Assembly: GCF_002355635.1 (NCBI RefSeq)
Contig: NZ_AP017558.1
Coordinates: forward strand, 806,001 to 870,000
Length of the DNA: 64,000 nt
Source of the DNA: Halopenitus persicus
GTDB taxonomy: Archaea; Halobacteriota; Halobacteria; Halobacteriales; Haloferacaceae
Reading direction: 5' to 3'
Positions 52,453 through 62,004 of this stretch are shown here, piece by piece (positions within the stretch are counted from its first letter, which is position 1; every line of letters begins with the position of its first letter). Position numbers and translations under genes: made by a program. The notes under the pieces were generated by a model. It was not told the origin of the DNA, did not search any database, and saw only the letters and a list, made by a program, of their open reading frames with translations.

Positions 52453-53250
52453 CTAGAGCCCGAGGTACAGCTCCATCAGCTCGTCCTCCTCCGAGAGGTC
52501 CTCGGGGGGACCGTGGAACTGCACCTCGCCCTCCGCGAGGATGTAGACGTAGTCGGCGAGCCGGAGCGCGGCCCGGACGTTCTGCTCGATCAGGATGACC
52601 TGCGCGCCCCGGTCGACGAGCCGCTCGATGAGTCCGAACGCGTCGTCGACCAGCCGGGGCGCGAGCCCGGCCGAGGGCTCGTCGAGCAGGAAGGTGTCGG
52701 CCCCGGTCATCATCGCCCGGCCGAGGCTCACCATCATCTGCTGGCCGCCCGAGAGCTCGCGCGCCTTCTGGTCGAGCTTGTCCTCCAGCGCCGGGAACAC
52801 CTCGAGCACCTCGGCCTTCCGCTCGGCGATCGCGTCCGCGTCGTCGACGGTGAACGCGCCGACGTTGAGGTTCTCCTCGACGGAGAGGCTGGCGAAGATG
52901 CCGCCGCCCTGCGGCAGCGTCGCGATGCCGTGGGTGACGATGTCCTCCGGCTTCTCCTCGGTGAGGTCGACGTCGCCGTAGGTGATCGTGCCGTCCCAGA
53001 CGGGGACGATCCCGTTCATGGTCTTGAGGAACGTCGACTTGCCGGACCCGTTCGGCCCGAAGATGCAGGTCACGCCGTCGCGGCTCTCGAAGGTGATCCC
53101 GTGGAGCACCTGATGCTGGTCGTAGCCGGCCTCGACGTCGGTGGCCGAGAGCGTCGGGACGGCGTCCGCCGTCCGATCGGCATCGGCTCCCGATCCTCCC
53201 GATCCTCTCGATCCTCCCGATCCTCTCGATTCGTCGGTGGCGTCGCTCAT
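52453..53250 (-). CDS. livF: ABC transporter ATP-binding protein LivF
   Basis: A 265-residue ATPase of the branched-chain amino acid (HAAT) type. After a repeat-rich acidic/serine leader of about 30 residues come Walker A GPNGSGKST, the Q-loop LPQGGGIFASLSV, the signature LSGGQQMMVSLGRAMM and Walker B FLLDEPSAGL. It is the last gene of livKHMGF. ATG at 53250 overlaps the livG stop. Confidence 0.93.
   Translation of the reverse strand: MSDATDESRGSGGSRGSGGSGADADRTADAVPTLSATDVEAGYDQHQVLHGITFESRDGVTCIFGPNGSGKSTFLKTMNGIVPVWDGTITYGDVDLTEEKPEDIVTHGIATLPQGGGIFASLSVEENLNVGAFTVDDADAIAERKAEVLEVFPALEDKLDQKARELSGGQQMMVSLGRAMMTGADTFLLDEPSAGLAPRLVDDAFGLIERLVDRGAQVILIEQNVRAALRLADYVYILAEGEVQFHGPPEDLSEEDELMELYLGL
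53191..53226. repeat. 9-bp tandem repeat in the livF N-terminus
   Basis: Four copies of CGATCCTCC/CGATCCTCT encode the alternating GGSRGSGGSRGSGG leader of LivF. Nine bases keep the frame. The segment lies outside the ABC fold. Confidence 0.8.
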
Positions 53251-53999
53251 ACCGGCACCTCGTCGTCCTCCGCGGTCGTTCCGCCGAGGTAGGCCTTTCG
53301 AACGTCCTCGTTCTGTGAGACCTCCTCGAAGTCGCCCTGTGCGATGTGGCTCCCGGAGTCGAAGACTGACACCGTGTCGGCGAGCGTCTTCATCACGTGC
53401 ATGTCGTGTTCGATGACGACGAAGGTCGTCCCCTCGTCGTTGAGATCGTGGATGTGGTCCATGATCCGCTCCTCGAGGGCCGGGTTGACGCCGGCCGCGG
53501 GCTCGTCGAGCATCACGAGCTCGGGATCGAGCATCAGCACGCGGCCGAGCTCGAGCAGCTTCTGCTGGCCGCCGGACATCCCGCGAGCCTCGTTGTCCGC
53601 GATGTGGTCGATCTCGAGGAACTCGAGGATCTCCCCGACGCGATCGCGTTTCTCCTCGCGGGACCGGCCGTCGTCGGTCTGGACCGCGAGCATATTCTGC
53701 CGGACGGTCATATTCTTAAACGGGGAGACGATCTGGAACGTTCGCCCGAGCCCGCGCCGCGCGAGCCGGTGGGGCTCCCAGCCGGTCACCTCCTCGCCGT
53801 CGAAGTGGACGGTCCCGCCGTCCGGCTCGTAGAAGCCGGTGACGGTGTTGAAGAAGGTCGTCTTCCCGGACCCGTTCGGCCCGATGATCCCGCGGATCTC
53901 GCCGCGCTCGACCGCCAGCGAGATCCGGTCGTTGGCGGTCAGCGCACCGAATCGCTTCGTCAGGTCGGTCGTCTTGAGGATGGTGTCGCGGTCGCTCAT
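53247..53999 (-). CDS. livG: ABC transporter ATP-binding protein LivG
   Basis: A 250-residue ATPase with Walker A GPNGSGKTT, the LivG-specific LARRGLGRTFQIVSPFKNM segment, signature MSGGQQKLLELGRVLM, Walker B LVMLDEPAAGVNP and VIEHDMHVM. Overlaps livM and livF by four bases each, so the operon is translationally coupled. Confidence 0.94.
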   Translation of the reverse strand: MSDRDTILKTTDLTKRFGALTANDRISLAVERGEIRGIIGPNGSGKTTFFNTVTGFYEPDGGTVHFDGEEVTGWEPHRLARRGLGRTFQIVSPFKNMTVRQNMLAVQTDDGRSREEKRDRVGEILEFLEIDHIADNEARGMSGGQQKLLELGRVLMLDPELVMLDEPAAGVNPALEERIMDHIHDLNDEGTTFVVIEHDMHVMKTLADTVSVFDSGSHIAQGDFEEVSQNEDVRKAYLGGTTAEDDEVPV

Positions 54000-55027
54000 A
54001 GTAGATCGAACTTCTCCCCGAGCTCCTTGAGGTTCTTTCGCACGTCGTCACGTCCGACCTCGCCGCGGAGGATCCCGATGATCCCGCTTGGCGCGAACAG
54101 CACCGTGACCATAATGAGCACCCCGATCAGCGGGAGGTAGAACGTGCTCGATCCGAGGAACACCGACGAGAGGCGCTGGAGCAGGAACACCAACAGCCCG
54201 CCGAAGATCGGCCCTGTCAGCGTTCCGAGTCCGCCCAGCAGCGCCATGATCACCATCCGGTCGGTGACGATGGGTGCCAGGACGTCGTTCGGATGGATGA
54301 AGACGATGTACCACGCGTACACCGACCCGAACACCGCGGCAACGACGCAGGAGAGCACGTACACCTGTCGCTTGACGCGAGTCGTGTCGATGCCGAGCGA
54401 CTCGGCCGCGTCCTGGTCGTCACGCAGCGCCTTCACCCGGTAGCCGAACTCGTGCCGCTCGAACAGGTAGTACGTGACGAGCATCGTCGCCGTGCACAGG
54501 AGCAACATCGCGTAGTAAAAGAACGTCTCCGAGATCGCGAACGGGACCGCGATCCCGATGAACGTGTCCGGCGACCGCGGCAGGCTCAACCCGAACGTCC
54601 CGCCGGTGATCTCGAGGATCAGCGCCGCCTGCTTGATCGATTCGGCCAGCGCCCACGTCGCGATCGCGAAGTACGCGCCCGTGAGCCGAAGCGTCGGCAC
54701 CGCCACCAGATACGCCAGGACGGCGGCGACGACGATCGCGAGGACGAACCCGACGACGAACGGGTAGCCGAACTGCACCATCGCGATCCCGGCCGCGAAC
54801 CCGCCGATGCCGAAGTAGGCGCCGTGGCCGAAGTCCAGGTAGCCGGCGTAGCCGCCGATCATGTTCCACGACTGGGCCAGTCCGATCCACATCAGCGCGC
54901 CGAGGCCGATCCGCGCCCAGAAGGACCCGAACAGGAACGGCCAGGCGAGCAGCAGGACGCCGAGGGCGAGGAACCAATATCGTCGGTCGCCCGGCAATCG
55001 GTCGATCACGGGGGCGGTTCCGGTCAT
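53996..55027 (-). CDS. livM: ABC transporter permease LivM
   Basis: A 343-residue permease with about nine transmembrane segments and the LivM hallmark GGYAGYLDFGHGAYFGIGGF; later YRVKALRDDQDAAESLGID gives the cytoplasmic coupling loop and MALLGGLGTLTGPIFG the conserved C-terminal loop. ATG at 55027 overlaps the livH stop. Confidence 0.93.
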   Translation of the reverse strand: MTGTAPVIDRLPGDRRYWFLALGVLLLAWPFLFGSFWARIGLGALMWIGLAQSWNMIGGYAGYLDFGHGAYFGIGGFAAGIAMVQFGYPFVVGFVLAIVVAAVLAYLVAVPTLRLTGAYFAIATWALAESIKQAALILEITGGTFGLSLPRSPDTFIGIAVPFAISETFFYYAMLLLCTATMLVTYYLFERHEFGYRVKALRDDQDAAESLGIDTTRVKRQVYVLSCVVAAVFGSVYAWYIVFIHPNDVLAPIVTDRMVIMALLGGLGTLTGPIFGGLLVFLLQRLSSVFLGSSTFYLPLIGVLIMVTVLFAPSGIIGILRGEVGRDDVRKNLKELGEKFDLL

Positions 55028-55917
55028 GTGGCCCACTCCCCCTTCCCGAGGATGCCGGCCGGCGAGACGAGCAACACGACGTAGATGATCGCGAACAGGA
55101 CGAGCAGCACCGCGTTCCCGCTGATGTACACTGCGGTGAACGACTGGGTGAGCCCGAGCACGATCCCCGCAATGATGACGCCGGGAAGGTATCCCATTCC
55201 GGCGAGCACGACCATGAAGAACGCGAACGCCGTGTACTGCAGGCCCATTCCCGGGCTCGCGTTGAACGTCATTCCGATGAAGACGCCGGCGCTCCCGGTC
55301 AACGCTGCGTAGGCGCCGTAGGCGATCGACTGGTAGCGGTTGATGTTGATCCCCATCAGCCTGGCGTTCGTCCGGTCCTCGGCGATCGCACGGATGGCCA
55401 TCCCGCCGCGCGTTCGGTACAGGTAGTACATGAACACGACCAGGCCGCTCACGCCGAAGACGGCGGTCACCGTCCGGACCACGGGGAACGTTCCGAGCCC
55501 CGGGACGGCGATGCCGCCGGTCAACAGGGACGAGGGGACGTCCTGGCTGTTCGGACCGAAGACCGTGAGCACGCCCCCGCGAAGGAACGTCGCCAGCCCG
55601 AACGTGAAGACGAGTCCCATCAACAGCGGGTGGGGCCTATCGCCGGTCGTCACGTGGTGGATCAGCGGCTGGATGAGCGCGCCGACCGCGAAGAAGACGA
55701 CGAGCACGATCGGGATCACGAAGACCCCCTCGGCGCCGAACAGGGGCGCGAGCACCGCCCCCATGAACGCGCCGACCATCACGTACTCGCCGACCGCGAA
55801 GTCGACGACCTCGAGCACGCCGAACGCCAGCGAGAAGCCGACGCCGATCGTGACGTAGATCCCCCCGAGCAGGAGGCCGTTGATCACGATCTGCGTGAAG
55901 AGTCCAATATCGACCAT
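55024..55917 (-). CDS. livH: ABC transporter permease LivH
   Basis: A 297-residue permease with about eight transmembrane segments. It has GVGFSLAFGVLEVVDFAVGE (substrate-path loop), MAIRAIAEDRTNARLMGIN (coupling loop) and MVVLAGMGYLPGVIIAGI. It lies 20 nt after livK. Together with livM it forms the membrane channel. Confidence 0.93.
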   Translation of the reverse strand: MVDIGLFTQIVINGLLLGGIYVTIGVGFSLAFGVLEVVDFAVGEYVMVGAFMGAVLAPLFGAEGVFVIPIVLVVFFAVGALIQPLIHHVTTGDRPHPLLMGLVFTFGLATFLRGGVLTVFGPNSQDVPSSLLTGGIAVPGLGTFPVVRTVTAVFGVSGLVVFMYYLYRTRGGMAIRAIAEDRTNARLMGININRYQSIAYGAYAALTGSAGVFIGMTFNASPGMGLQYTAFAFFMVVLAGMGYLPGVIIAGIVLGLTQSFTAVYISGNAVLLVLFAIIYVVLLVSPAGILGKGEWAT

Positions 55918-55937
55918 TTAAAATACTGGCGAGGGAG

Positions 55938-57212
55938 TTACCGCTCGTCCCAGGCGGGGACGGGGTAGTTGGGCTCGCCGGTCGCGGCGTCCTCGGGACC
56001 GACGATCGTGGGCGACCCGTCCTCGCCGAGCTGGATGAGGAGGGTCTGCGTGTTGATGTTGTTGTGGTGGTACTCGCCGCCGACCTCGAAGGTGACGTCG
56101 CCGTAGAAGGTGTTGACCTCGATCTCCTCGAGGATGCCGATGAGCTCGTCCTTGTCGTCCTGGGAGAGCGGCGGTGCCGCGTTGAGCTCCTTGAGCGCCT
56201 CCTGGTAGACGATCCCGGCCGCGGTCGAGCCGGCCTGCGTGTAGTCGGGCGCGGAGCCGTACGCGGCCTCGGCCGCGTCGGCGTACGCCTGCGGGGAGTC
56301 GAAGAGCACGCCGCCGGACCGGTCGACGCTCGGGATCCACACGGTCGCACCGAAGGTGTAGGGCGCCTGGGCGCCGGCCCCGTCCTTGTACGAGCCCGTG
56401 TTGACGCCGTAGTGCATCAGGAACCCGTCCGGGGAGTATCCGAGCTGCGAGGCCGCGCTGACGAGGTCGACGTGGCTGCCGATGTGTCCGCCGTGGAGGT
56501 GCAGGTCCGGATCGGCGTTCTGCGCCGCGCTCACGACGTTCGTGTAGTCCGTATCGCGCGGGAACAGCTCGTAGTTCTCGACGGTGACCCCGGCGTCCTC
56601 GGCCGCGGTTCGCATCGAGACGGCGGTCGCCTCCGAGAACGGCTCGTTCACGCCCGTGACGTAGACCGACTCGGGCTGGGGCTCGAGGTTCAACAGCGCG
56701 GACGTCGCCTCGTTGCCGATGATGCTCACCGTCGGAATCGTCCCGAAGCTGTACTGATAGCCCTCCTGCCAGATCTGCGGCGACTCGGCGCTGCCGGTGA
56801 TGTGCGGCATCGAGTTCTGCTCCGCGATCGGACAGACGGAGAGGGTCACGTTGCTCGAGTACGGCCCGAGGAGCGCGTCGGCGCCGGCGTTGATCATCTG
56901 CGAGGCGGCGTCGGCGCCGGCCGAGGGGTTCGACTGCGCGTCGGCGTACTCGACCTCGACTTCGTAGGTGTCGCCGCCGATCTCGATTCCGCCCTGCTCG
57001 CGGTTGATCGTGTCCGCCCACATGTCGTAGCCGCGCTGGGTGACCCCGCCGCCGAAGCGGAGGTCGCCCGACAGCGACGTGACCGCGCCCAGGAGGAAGG
57101 TATCCCGTTCGGGACCGCCACCGAGTCCGGCACAGCCCGCAAGCCCCACGGTGGTTGCCGCGGCCCCGACGCTTTTCAGGAACGTTCGACGATCGTCGTG
57201 CTTTCGTGGCAT
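55938..57212 (-). CDS. livK: Substrate-binding lipoprotein LivK-like
   Basis: A 424-residue periplasmic-binding-fold protein. The N-terminus carries a Tat-type twin arginine (DDRRTFLKSVGAAATT, Arg8-Arg9) and a lipobox LAGC with Cys27, so it is exported folded and lipid-anchored. The mature part matches family 4 binding proteins (FLLGAVTSLSGDLRFGGGV, LLGPYSSNVTLSVCPIAEQ). First gene of livKHMGF, with an AT-rich promoter just upstream. Ligand may be branched-chain amino acids, amides or urea; sequence does not decide. Confidence 0.9.
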   Translation of the reverse strand: MPRKHDDRRTFLKSVGAAATTVGLAGCAGLGGGPERDTFLLGAVTSLSGDLRFGGGVTQRGYDMWADTINREQGGIEIGGDTYEVEVEYADAQSNPSAGADAASQMINAGADALLGPYSSNVTLSVCPIAEQNSMPHITGSAESPQIWQEGYQYSFGTIPTVSIIGNEATSALLNLEPQPESVYVTGVNEPFSEATAVSMRTAAEDAGVTVENYELFPRDTDYTNVVSAAQNADPDLHLHGGHIGSHVDLVSAASQLGYSPDGFLMHYGVNTGSYKDGAGAQAPYTFGATVWIPSVDRSGGVLFDSPQAYADAAEAAYGSAPDYTQAGSTAAGIVYQEALKELNAAPPLSQDDKDELIGILEEIEVNTFYGDVTFEVGGEYHHNNINTQTLLIQLGEDGSPTIVGPEDAATGEPNYPVPAWDER

Positions 57213-57501
57213 AGGTACACTTTCGCATATGGGTCATAGTACATAAGCGTTTATGCTGTAAACGGCTTTTGTGTGGGAATCATCGGAAAACGTCAAACCG
57301 CGTGTCAATATCCGGGTAAAGATGGGACAGAGTCCACGGGCCGGAGCGGAGGCCGACCGGCTCCGTGTCCGCAACCCGCATACGCATTGAGATCCCCAAC
57401 CCGCCTGCGCTTGGAGGTCGATCCGCCTGCGCTCGCCGGCAACGGACCGACCGGGCACGCCGATCCCTTTTATTCGATCCCCGACGTACGATCGGCATCC
57501 G

Positions 57502-58896
57502 ATGCCGCGTCTTCTTCACCACTCCGACGTCGAGAACGTCTTCGATACGCCCGAGCGGGCGGCCGCGCTCGCCGGACGACTCCGGGCGCTCGACGGCCCG
57601 GACGCGATCGTCGTCGGCACCGGCGACACGGTCGCGCCGGGCGTGTGCTCGCTGGTCGCGCGCGGCCGACAGGCGGTCGACTTCTACGCCGCCGCCGGCA
57701 CGCGGCTGGAGACGTTCGGGAACCACGAGTTCGATTACGGGCCCGACGCGCTCCGCGGGATCGTCGCCGCGTCCGACCCGACGTTCGTCTCCGCGAACGT
57801 CCGCGACGCCGACGGCGAACCGTTCGGCCGTGCCGAGGGCGTCGTCCCGGCCACGGTCCGAACGATCGACGGCGACCGGGTCGGGTTCGTCGGCGTCACG
57901 GACCCTGCGACCGACTCGCTGAACCCTCACGCCGCCGAACTCTCCTTCGAGGATCCCGTCGATGCGGTCCGGGCCGCGGTCGGGACGATGCGCGACCGTG
58001 AGGCCCCCGATCACGTCGTCGTCCTCTCGCATCTCGGGGGCGGGGACGAGGAGCTGGCCCGGTCGACCGACGTCGATGCGATCCTCGGCGGCCACGTCCA
58101 CGACCGTCTGGTCGACGTCATCGACGGAACCCTCCTCGTCCGGCCGGGGGTCAATGGGCGGGCCGTCACGGAGGTCGAGCTGTCCGGGTCCGGGACGCCG
58201 ACGGGACGCCTCCACGAGCGCGACGGCGCCGATCCGGTCCCGGGGCTCCGGGCGACCCTGACCGACCGGCTGGAGCGGGCGACCCTCGACGAGGTCGTCG
58301 CCACGGTCACGGAGCCGATCGAGCGCGGCGACGCGGTGGTCCACGGCGGGGAGTGCCGCGTCGGAAACTTCGTCGCCGACGCCTTCCGGTGGGCGGTCGA
58401 TGCGGACGTCGGGCTCTCGAACGCCGGCGGGATCCGGTCCGGGGATCCGATCGACGGCGCGGTCACCAAGGCGACGTGCATCGGGCTCGTCCCCTTCGAG
58501 GAGCCGGTCGTCCGCGCCGCGGTGACCGGGACCGAGCTGCGGTCGATCCTCCGCGAGATGGCCGCCCCGGACGTCGACTTCGGCGCGGACGACTGGTGGC
58601 ACGGCCACGTCTCGAACGCCCGGATCGTCTGGGACGCGGACGCGGAACGGATCCGCGAGGCGACCGTCGGCGGTGATCCGATCGATCCCGACGCGACGTA
58701 CACGATCGCGACCTCGGAGTACCTGCTGCACTCCGACCACGAGTTCCCGACGCTCGAGGAACGACACCGGGTCGGCGAAGGGGGGATCCAGTACGAGGAG
58801 CTGTATCGATACGCGGCCGAACGCGGGGTCGACCCCGCGATCGAGGGGCGGATCCGGATCGTTGGCGGGGTCGATCCAGCGCGGGCAAACCGGTAG
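57502..58896 (+). CDS. 5'-nucleotidase-family metallophosphatase
   Basis: A 464-residue two-domain enzyme. The N-terminal metallophosphatase has LLHHSDVEN, VVGTGDTVAPG, TFGNHEFDYG, VVVLSHLGGGDEEL and GGHVHD (all metal-ligand motifs). The C-terminal 5'-nucleotidase domain (from about residue 280) has GNFVADAFRWA, SNAGGIRSGDP and FEEPVVRAAVTG. No signal peptide, so it is cytosolic. A TATA-like TTTTATTC about 27 nt upstream suggests a leaderless mRNA. It probably hydrolyses nucleoside monophosphates or UDP-sugars. Confidence 0.88.
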   Translation: MPRLLHHSDVENVFDTPERAAALAGRLRALDGPDAIVVGTGDTVAPGVCSLVARGRQAVDFYAAAGTRLETFGNHEFDYGPDALRGIVAASDPTFVSANVRDADGEPFGRAEGVVPATVRTIDGDRVGFVGVTDPATDSLNPHAAELSFEDPVDAVRAAVGTMRDREAPDHVVVLSHLGGGDEELARSTDVDAILGGHVHDRLVDVIDGTLLVRPGVNGRAVTEVELSGSGTPTGRLHERDGADPVPGLRATLTDRLERATLDEVVATVTEPIERGDAVVHGGECRVGNFVADAFRWAVDADVGLSNAGGIRSGDPIDGAVTKATCIGLVPFEEPVVRAAVTGTELRSILREMAAPDVDFGADDWWHGHVSNARIVWDADAERIREATVGGDPIDPDATYTIATSEYLLHSDHEFPTLEERHRVGEGGIQYEELYRYAAERGVDPAIEGRIRIVGGVDPARANR

Positions 58897-58993
58897 GAGG
58901 CAACCGGGAGCGGCACGGCGGAGGTGACTCCGGAAGCGGCACGCCGCGTCGGGGAACGGCAGGGTCTTGTAACGGGCGGTCGAGGGATCGGAC

Positions 58994-59398
58994 ATGACCC
59001 TGGTCGTGGTCCCCGTCCGGTACCCGCTGACGAGCAACTCCGCGGCCACGCTCCGGGAGGCGGCCCGGATCGCCGCGGACCGGGACGCCTCCCTCACGGT
59101 CCTCCACGTCGACCTGTATCAGGACAGCCACAACGTCACCCGCGTCGACCTGAAGCGGGCGGTCGAACGTGAGCTCGGGGCGATCGACCGGGCACGCTAC
59201 GTCGTTCGCAAGGGGTTCCTCGTCGAGGAGTCGATCCTCGAGGAGGTCGCCGCGGAGGACGCCGACGTCGTCGTGATCGGCTCCCGGCAGGCGAGCCGCT
59301 GGCGACGAACGCTCCGAAAGGTGTTCTCCGACCCGGACATCGACGAGTTCCTGCGCGAGAAGCTCGACTGTGAGGTCGTGACGGTCGACGACTCCTGA
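58994..59398 (+). CDS. Short universal stress-family protein
   Basis: A 134-residue USP-fold protein (MTLVVVPVRYPLTSNSAAT, LTVLHVDLYQDSH, then DADVVVIGSRQASRWRRTLR). The usual GxxG(x9)GS motif is replaced by SRQASRWRRTLRKV, so ATP binding is doubtful. It lies about 100 nt after the 5'-nucleotidase on the same strand. Confidence 0.8.
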   Translation: MTLVVVPVRYPLTSNSAATLREAARIAADRDASLTVLHVDLYQDSHNVTRVDLKRAVERELGAIDRARYVVRKGFLVEESILEEVAAEDADVVVIGSRQASRWRRTLRKVFSDPDIDEFLREKLDCEVVTVDDS

Positions 59399-59475
59399 GT
59401 GAGGCTTCGGTGCTCCCGCCGAACTCCCGCACTCCTGTCCGAATGTCCACACTCCCGCCCGAGCTCGCCCTCTCG

Positions 59476-60048
59476 TCACTCGAACTCGACGTCGGACAAC
59501 GTCGTCGTCTCTCCGAAGAGCCAGTCTGCGTGATCGACCGCGTACTCGCGGTGATCGGGCTCGATGTAGCCGAGCGCGTCCTCGACGACGACGGGCTTGA
59601 AGTCACGAAGCCCGGCGCTGCCGGCGGTGTGGAGGACGCAGACGTTCGCGAGCGTCCCGCAGATCGCCAGATCGCGGATCCCGCGGGCGTTCAGCCAGCC
59701 CTCCAGCTCGGTCCGGTGGAAGGCGTCGTAGGTGTGTTTCTCGACGACGTGGTCGTCGTCCTGCACCGACAGATCGTCGACGATGTCGGCCTCCCAGGAG
59801 CCTTCGGGAACGTGTTCGCCCCACCGGTCGAACTCGTCGTAGTAGTGGGTGTCCTCGAACTGCTCGGGCGGATGGACGTCACGCGTGAAGACGATCCGGG
59901 CGCCCGCCTCGCGCCCGCGCTCGACGAGCTCGGCAACCGGGTCGATCGCCGCCCCGCTCGGCGGCGCATACAGACTCCCGTCCGGGTGACAGAAGCCGTT
60001 CTGCATGTCGACGACGACCACGGCGGTCTCGGTCGGATCGAAGCGCAT
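59476..60048 (-). CDS. Isochorismatase-fold cysteine hydrolase, probable nicotinamidase (core copy)
   Basis: A 190-residue hydrolase with catalytic Asp14 (VVVDMQNGF), Lys104 (EKHTYDAF) and Cys137 (GTLANVCVLH). The TRDVHPPEQF loop resembles the nicotinamidase metal site. ATG at 60048 (MRFDPTETA), identical in frame to the start of the island paralogue at 30737. Nicotinate phosphoribosyltransferase is encoded 2 kb away, so conversion of nicotinamide to nicotinate for NAD salvage is a good guess. Confidence 0.85.
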   Translation of the reverse strand: MRFDPTETAVVVVDMQNGFCHPDGSLYAPPSGAAIDPVAELVERGREAGARIVFTRDVHPPEQFEDTHYYDEFDRWGEHVPEGSWEADIVDDLSVQDDDHVVEKHTYDAFHRTELEGWLNARGIRDLAICGTLANVCVLHTAGSAGLRDFKPVVVEDALGYIEPDHREYAVDHADWLFGETTTLSDVEFE

Positions 60049-60251
60049 ATCGATCGATCGACGGCGGGGTGGCAAAAACGGATCCCCATCAAGCCCCTCC
60101 GTCGAGTCTCCCTCGAATCCCCACCGAACGAGTTCTCCCCCGAATCTCCTCGAGCGAGTTCATCCCGGAGGGGACCGATCCGGTTCCCGTCGTCCGACGG
60201 AACCGACTTTCGTCGGGTAAGGTACTTACGCCCCTACGTTCATACCCCGGT

Positions 60252-61973
60252 ATGCGACGGGTTCTCGGTCTCCTCGCCGCCGCGTTGGTGGTCTCCGCGA
60301 TGGTCGGGCCGGCCGCGGTGGCCGCCACGCCCGTCACGGCGTCCGGGTCGGCCCCCGGCATCGATGAGCCGGATACGGTCCCGCAGTTCCGGCCGCCCGG
60401 TCCCACCCAAACGACGGAACCGTGTAACGCGACGTCGAACGACGCGATCGGTTACTGGGAGGGCGTCTGCCATAACGCCGAGCTCGACGTCGACCCCAGC
60501 GACGGCCTGAGCGACGAGGAGCTCACCAGGGTCGTCCACCGCGGAATGGCGCGGGTCGAGTACGTCCGCAACCGGAGCTTCAACCGGACGGTTCCCGTCG
60601 AGACGATGACGCGTGAGGAGTACACGGCGATGGTTTCCGGGAACGACTCGGCGTCAGGAAACGACTCGGCGTCCGGAAACGACTCCGTGGACGGAGCCCG
60701 AAACGAGTTCAATCGGTGGAACGACCAGGTCTGGAAGGCGCTGTTCATCGTCGGCGAGGACGGCTCCTCCGAGGAGGCGATCCAGGGGACGCTGTCGGGG
60801 TCGGTCGCCGGGTTCTACTCCCCCGGCCAGGACCGGATCGTGATCGTCGTTCCCGAGGGCGAGGCGATCCGGATCAGCGAGGCCACGCTGGTGCACGAGC
60901 TGACCCACGCGATGCAGGACCAGTACCACGACCTCTCGCGCCCGCGGTACGCCGGGGCAACGCAGGACTCCGACCTCGCCATCGACGGGATCGTCGAGGG
61001 GGAGGCGGGCTACGTCGAGAACCGGTACGATGAACGCTGTGAGACCGGCGAGTGGGACTGCCTGCCGGACCCGAGCCAGGACGGCGGTGGGGGGAGCAGC
61101 GGACCCGAAAACTGGGGCGTCTTCCTGACGGTGTTCCAGCCGTACTCCGACGGCCCCGCCTACGTCGCCGATATCGTCGAGGAGGAGGGCTGGAGCGGCG
61201 TCGACGAGCGAATGGAGCGCCCGCCGAACGCGACCGCCGAAATAATCCACCGCGAGCAACGACGGACCGCGAACATCACGTTCACCGACACCGCCCGGAA
61301 CGGCTGGACGACCTACCCCGACCAGGGCGTGAACGGGTCGGACACGGCCGGCGAGGCGTCGATGTTCACGATGTTCTGGTACCAGAGTCGGGAGTACGAC
61401 GCGAACACGTTCGACTGGCGATCGGTGTTGTTCGAGACGTCACATCCCGAGTCCGTCTACAACTACGACCACCCCTCGACGGCCGGCTGGGCCGGCGACC
61501 GGCTGTTCCCCTACCGGAACGACCGGGGAGCGACCGAGCGAAACGGCTACGTCTGGGTGACCGAATGGCGGACGGCGCTCGACGCCGCGCAGTTCCACGC
61601 GACCTACCGACAGGTGCTCGCCGCACACGACGCGGTCCACCGCGAGGACGGCACGCGGTACGTCGCCGACGGCGGCTTCAGCGGCGCCTACGCGATCGAA
61701 CGGAACGGAACCCGGGTGACGATCGTCCACGCGCCGGATTCCGACGCCGTCTTCGACCTCCGTCCCGCGATCGATCCGGTAAAGCCGGTCGATGGAGGCG
61801 AGACCGTCACGCCGCCGTCGCCGACGATCCCGGACGACGGGACACCGACGGTCGAGACCGCCACGGCCGGGAAGACCGACTCGACGGCGGAGGGAACGCC
61901 GGGATTCGGAATCGTGGCCGCGATCGCCGCGATCGCAGCCGGGGCGCTCCTCGCGAGACGCCGCCGCGAGTGA
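60252..61973 (+). CDS. Hvo_1808-type surface protein with HExxH and PGF-CTERM anchor
   Basis: A 573-residue exported protein. A Sec signal peptide is clear (MRRVLGLLAAALVVSAMVGP...VAA). A gluzincin-like HELTH (His215 to His219) lies in LVHELTHAMQDQYHDL, so it may be a metalloprotease. A threonine/proline-rich stalk near residues 515-550 precedes PGFGIVAAIAAIAAG and a basic RRRRE end, the PGF-CTERM signal processed by archaeosortase. I associate this architecture with the Hvo_1808 family. The start at 60252 is leaderless (TATA-like ACTTAC 25 nt upstream). Contains a short SASGND repeat. Confidence 0.85.
   Translation: MRRVLGLLAAALVVSAMVGPAAVAATPVTASGSAPGIDEPDTVPQFRPPGPTQTTEPCNATSNDAIGYWEGVCHNAELDVDPSDGLSDEELTRVVHRGMARVEYVRNRSFNRTVPVETMTREEYTAMVSGNDSASGNDSASGNDSVDGARNEFNRWNDQVWKALFIVGEDGSSEEAIQGTLSGSVAGFYSPGQDRIVIVVPEGEAIRISEATLVHELTHAMQDQYHDLSRPRYAGATQDSDLAIDGIVEGEAGYVENRYDERCETGEWDCLPDPSQDGGGGSSGPENWGVFLTVFQPYSDGPAYVADIVEEEGWSGVDERMERPPNATAEIIHREQRRTANITFTDTARNGWTTYPDQGVNGSDTAGEASMFTMFWYQSREYDANTFDWRSVLFETSHPESVYNYDHPSTAGWAGDRLFPYRNDRGATERNGYVWVTEWRTALDAAQFHATYRQVLAAHDAVHREDGTRYVADGGFSGAYAIERNGTRVTIVHAPDSDAVFDLRPAIDPVKPVDGGETVTPPSPTIPDDGTPTVETATAGKTDSTAEGTPGFGIVAAIAAIAAGALLARRRRE
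60637..60690 (+). repeat. 18-bp in-frame repeat, 3 copies
   Basis: Units at 60637, 60655 and 60673 encode SGNDSA three times (with slight variation) in the surface protein. The segment is a likely N-glycosylation-rich loop (N-D-S sequons). Confidence 0.85.
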
Positions 61974-62004
61974 CGGTCGACCGCCGAGCCACCCACGACC
62001 AGCA

